Source: Gracilaria gracilis (lineage: Eukaryota > Rhodophyta > Florideophyceae > Gracilariales > Gracilariaceae). From it: a stretch of 64,000 nt of DNA. Positions within the stretch are counted from its first letter, which is position 1; every line of letters starts with the position of its first letter. Positions 62,603 through 64,000 of this stretch are shown piece by piece. The position numbers and the translations under genes are program-made. The stretch is taken from positions 124,001-188,000 of the forward strand of contig JARGSG010000191.1 in NCBI GenBank assembly GCA_030374805.1, read 5' to 3'. Below the pieces are notes generated by a model. The model saw nothing but the letters and a program-made list of their open reading frames with translations. It did not search any database and was not told the DNA's origin.

Positions 62603-64000
62603 ACTGCGAAACAGAAGCTATCGGTAGTGTCGATTCTGCTGGTTGGTTCGTATATGGTGTACGGTTCCCTTGAAGCCGTCTAGATTCAGTTTCGAAAGAA
62701 ACGCTTCTAAAGATTGATGAATAACAAGGAACAAGTTGATCATTCACTTGGTTCTACGTCTTCTTAGGAGAAACTCTGAACGTTCTGTAACCGTTATGTA
62801 AACGTTGAAATTCTGCTCCGTGGCATGTGGTTCACAATAGCAGATTAAGTAGTAACAAAGGAGTACAAACTTCCCAGAAAAGTCGATATGCGTTAGTCTG
62901 TCTTTCTCCCTCCAATTGTAAGAGTTGCCCCGAAACGATTCACCGTCCTTGGGGTATCATATTGGTCCTTGGATACCGCAATCTCATACGCCAGTTGCAA
63001 ACGGAGATGCCACTGTGAGACTTTTGAGATGGAAGAAACACGAACTCTGTGTTTCCAGGAGTTGCGAGCCGCAACTGTACACCCTTGATATTTCTTGGGA
63101 CGTATCTATGCAATATCTACCAACGGCATCTGGACCAAGTCGCGCACCATGAACCCACGTCTGCCCAAGTTTGGCTAATCCAAGATGCAATTATAGTTGT
63201 CGATCAATTAATAGGTCCACAAGTAATTGAAATAAGCATTCCAAATTGAGAATCTCAAATCAAATGGCGAAGGAGGAACAGACACGATTGATCTTCAAAG
63301 CATACAGTACAGTATCTATATATACTTTGTAAAGTTACGTTGCGCTGCCCAACGCTCCAGGAAACCATGCCCGATCCTCTCCGGCAACGCCCCCGTCCAA
63401 GTTAGGAACGTTAGGAACGTTACCCCTGCTGCCTCCTCCTCCTGCTGCCTCCTCTATCATTTCTTGCCTGAAAACCACAACTAACTCGCCAAACTAACTT
63501 TAACACACGCCACACACCCCCATGCGGTCACCACCACTCGGGTTAGGATTTTGGAGAGTGATGGGCACAGTTGCTCTGTTGGAGACCGGAAGCTTGAGTG
63601 CGTACTATAATTGTAGTCTTCCACCACGGACCGGTAGATCGGTAGATCCAACGCAATACCATTGGAAGACCGACATGCTTCCTTGCTGCGATCAAGTAGA
63701 AAGATGATTGGTAGACTTTGGCCTCTCCACAACGCCACTGCCTTCTTCTGTTGTTGTAACTTACGTTCTGAGCTACCCGCGAATCTCGCCGTTTTCACTT
63801 CATTATGTTGAAACGGCTGCCGTGAACTACAGCTTGAAACGTTCCTCTGCGAGAGCGATATTAACTCCTTCAACTGTAAGGCACACTATTGCATAGAAGA
63901 ACTGCACCCCCTTTAGAAACATGCTTGGTGAAGTAGAACGCCAGTCATTTTACTACATTTGTAATCATAAAACTACACTTGGTCTTTACGAGTTACTGTC
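62603..64000. other. intergenic, right end of window, no gene seen
   Basis: No convincing open frame on either strand. A CT/CTG-rich stretch (CTGCTGCCTCCTCCTCCTGC, about 63427) and a GGTAGATCGGTAGATC duplication (about 63639) stand out. The next gene must begin beyond 64000. Confidence 0.5.

Noticed and set aside
63481-63873. 130-codon minus-strand ORF at the right end
   Set aside because: No recognisable feature, no supporting start context, and composition like its surroundings.

Overview
This window is nuclear DNA from a eukaryote, most likely a multicellular (florideophyte) red alga of the Chondrus/Gracilaria kind. Three observations support this. First, there is a ferredoxin-dependent bilin reductase of the PebB type, so the cell makes phycoerythrobilin. 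Second, the plastid GapA has a one-intron transit-peptide exon, as I recall for red algal GapA. Third, genes are compact and intron-poor beside ordinary eukaryotic genes (RPL12, RPLP2, MED31, VPS45, PEX6, AAR2, FANCD2, XPF). The species is inferred, not proven.

Layout. 1-2.5 kb: the tail of an unknown gene and a CHY/RING zinc-finger E3 ligase in a GC-rich tract that ends in a 20-bp tandem array. 3-7.6 kb: an AT-richer insertion zone with a stop-riddled Mutator-like transposase frame, fused in frame to a J-like domain, and a 433-bp MITE with TA duplications. 7.7-15.7 kb: UDP-glucose dehydrogenase, a low-complexity ORF, organellar release factor 2, bacterial-type PheRS alpha and small ORFs. 16.5-31.8 kb: FANCD2, a kinase-like pseudogene, a VTT-domain membrane protein, a frameshifted plastid-type gene, a DUF1995 protein and XPF. 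32-38.8 kb: head-to-head RPLP2/RPL12, PebB, the RRP3/DDX47 helicase and GapA. 40-46 kb: a nuclear protein with SUMO-interacting motifs and a RING/coiled-coil protein. 46.9-54.2 kb: chlamydial-type tRNA-guanine transglycosylase, AAR2, PEX6, an NDUFS1 that stops after its Fe-S domain, and MED31. 55-62.6 kb: a plastid-lumen-type VHL-beta protein, an ARM-repeat protein, an ABHD10-like hydrolase without its nucleophile, and VPS45. The last 1.4 kb shows no gene.

Themes. Several products appear to serve the plastid or mitochondrion (RF2, PheS, GapA, PebB, VTT, DUF1995, VHL-like, NDUFS1). Two Fanconi/crosslink-repair genes lie 8 kb apart. Four genes have introns I could place exactly: UGDH, RPL12 and GapA each have one phase-0 intron near the 5' end, and MED31 has two. 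An 11-bp motif, TACCAAGGGTA, recurs six times exactly between genes. The most unusual proteins are the TGT that has lost its zinc cysteines, the VHL-beta fold behind a lumen-type leader, the Ser-to-Gly ABHD10-like protein and the half-length NDUFS1.
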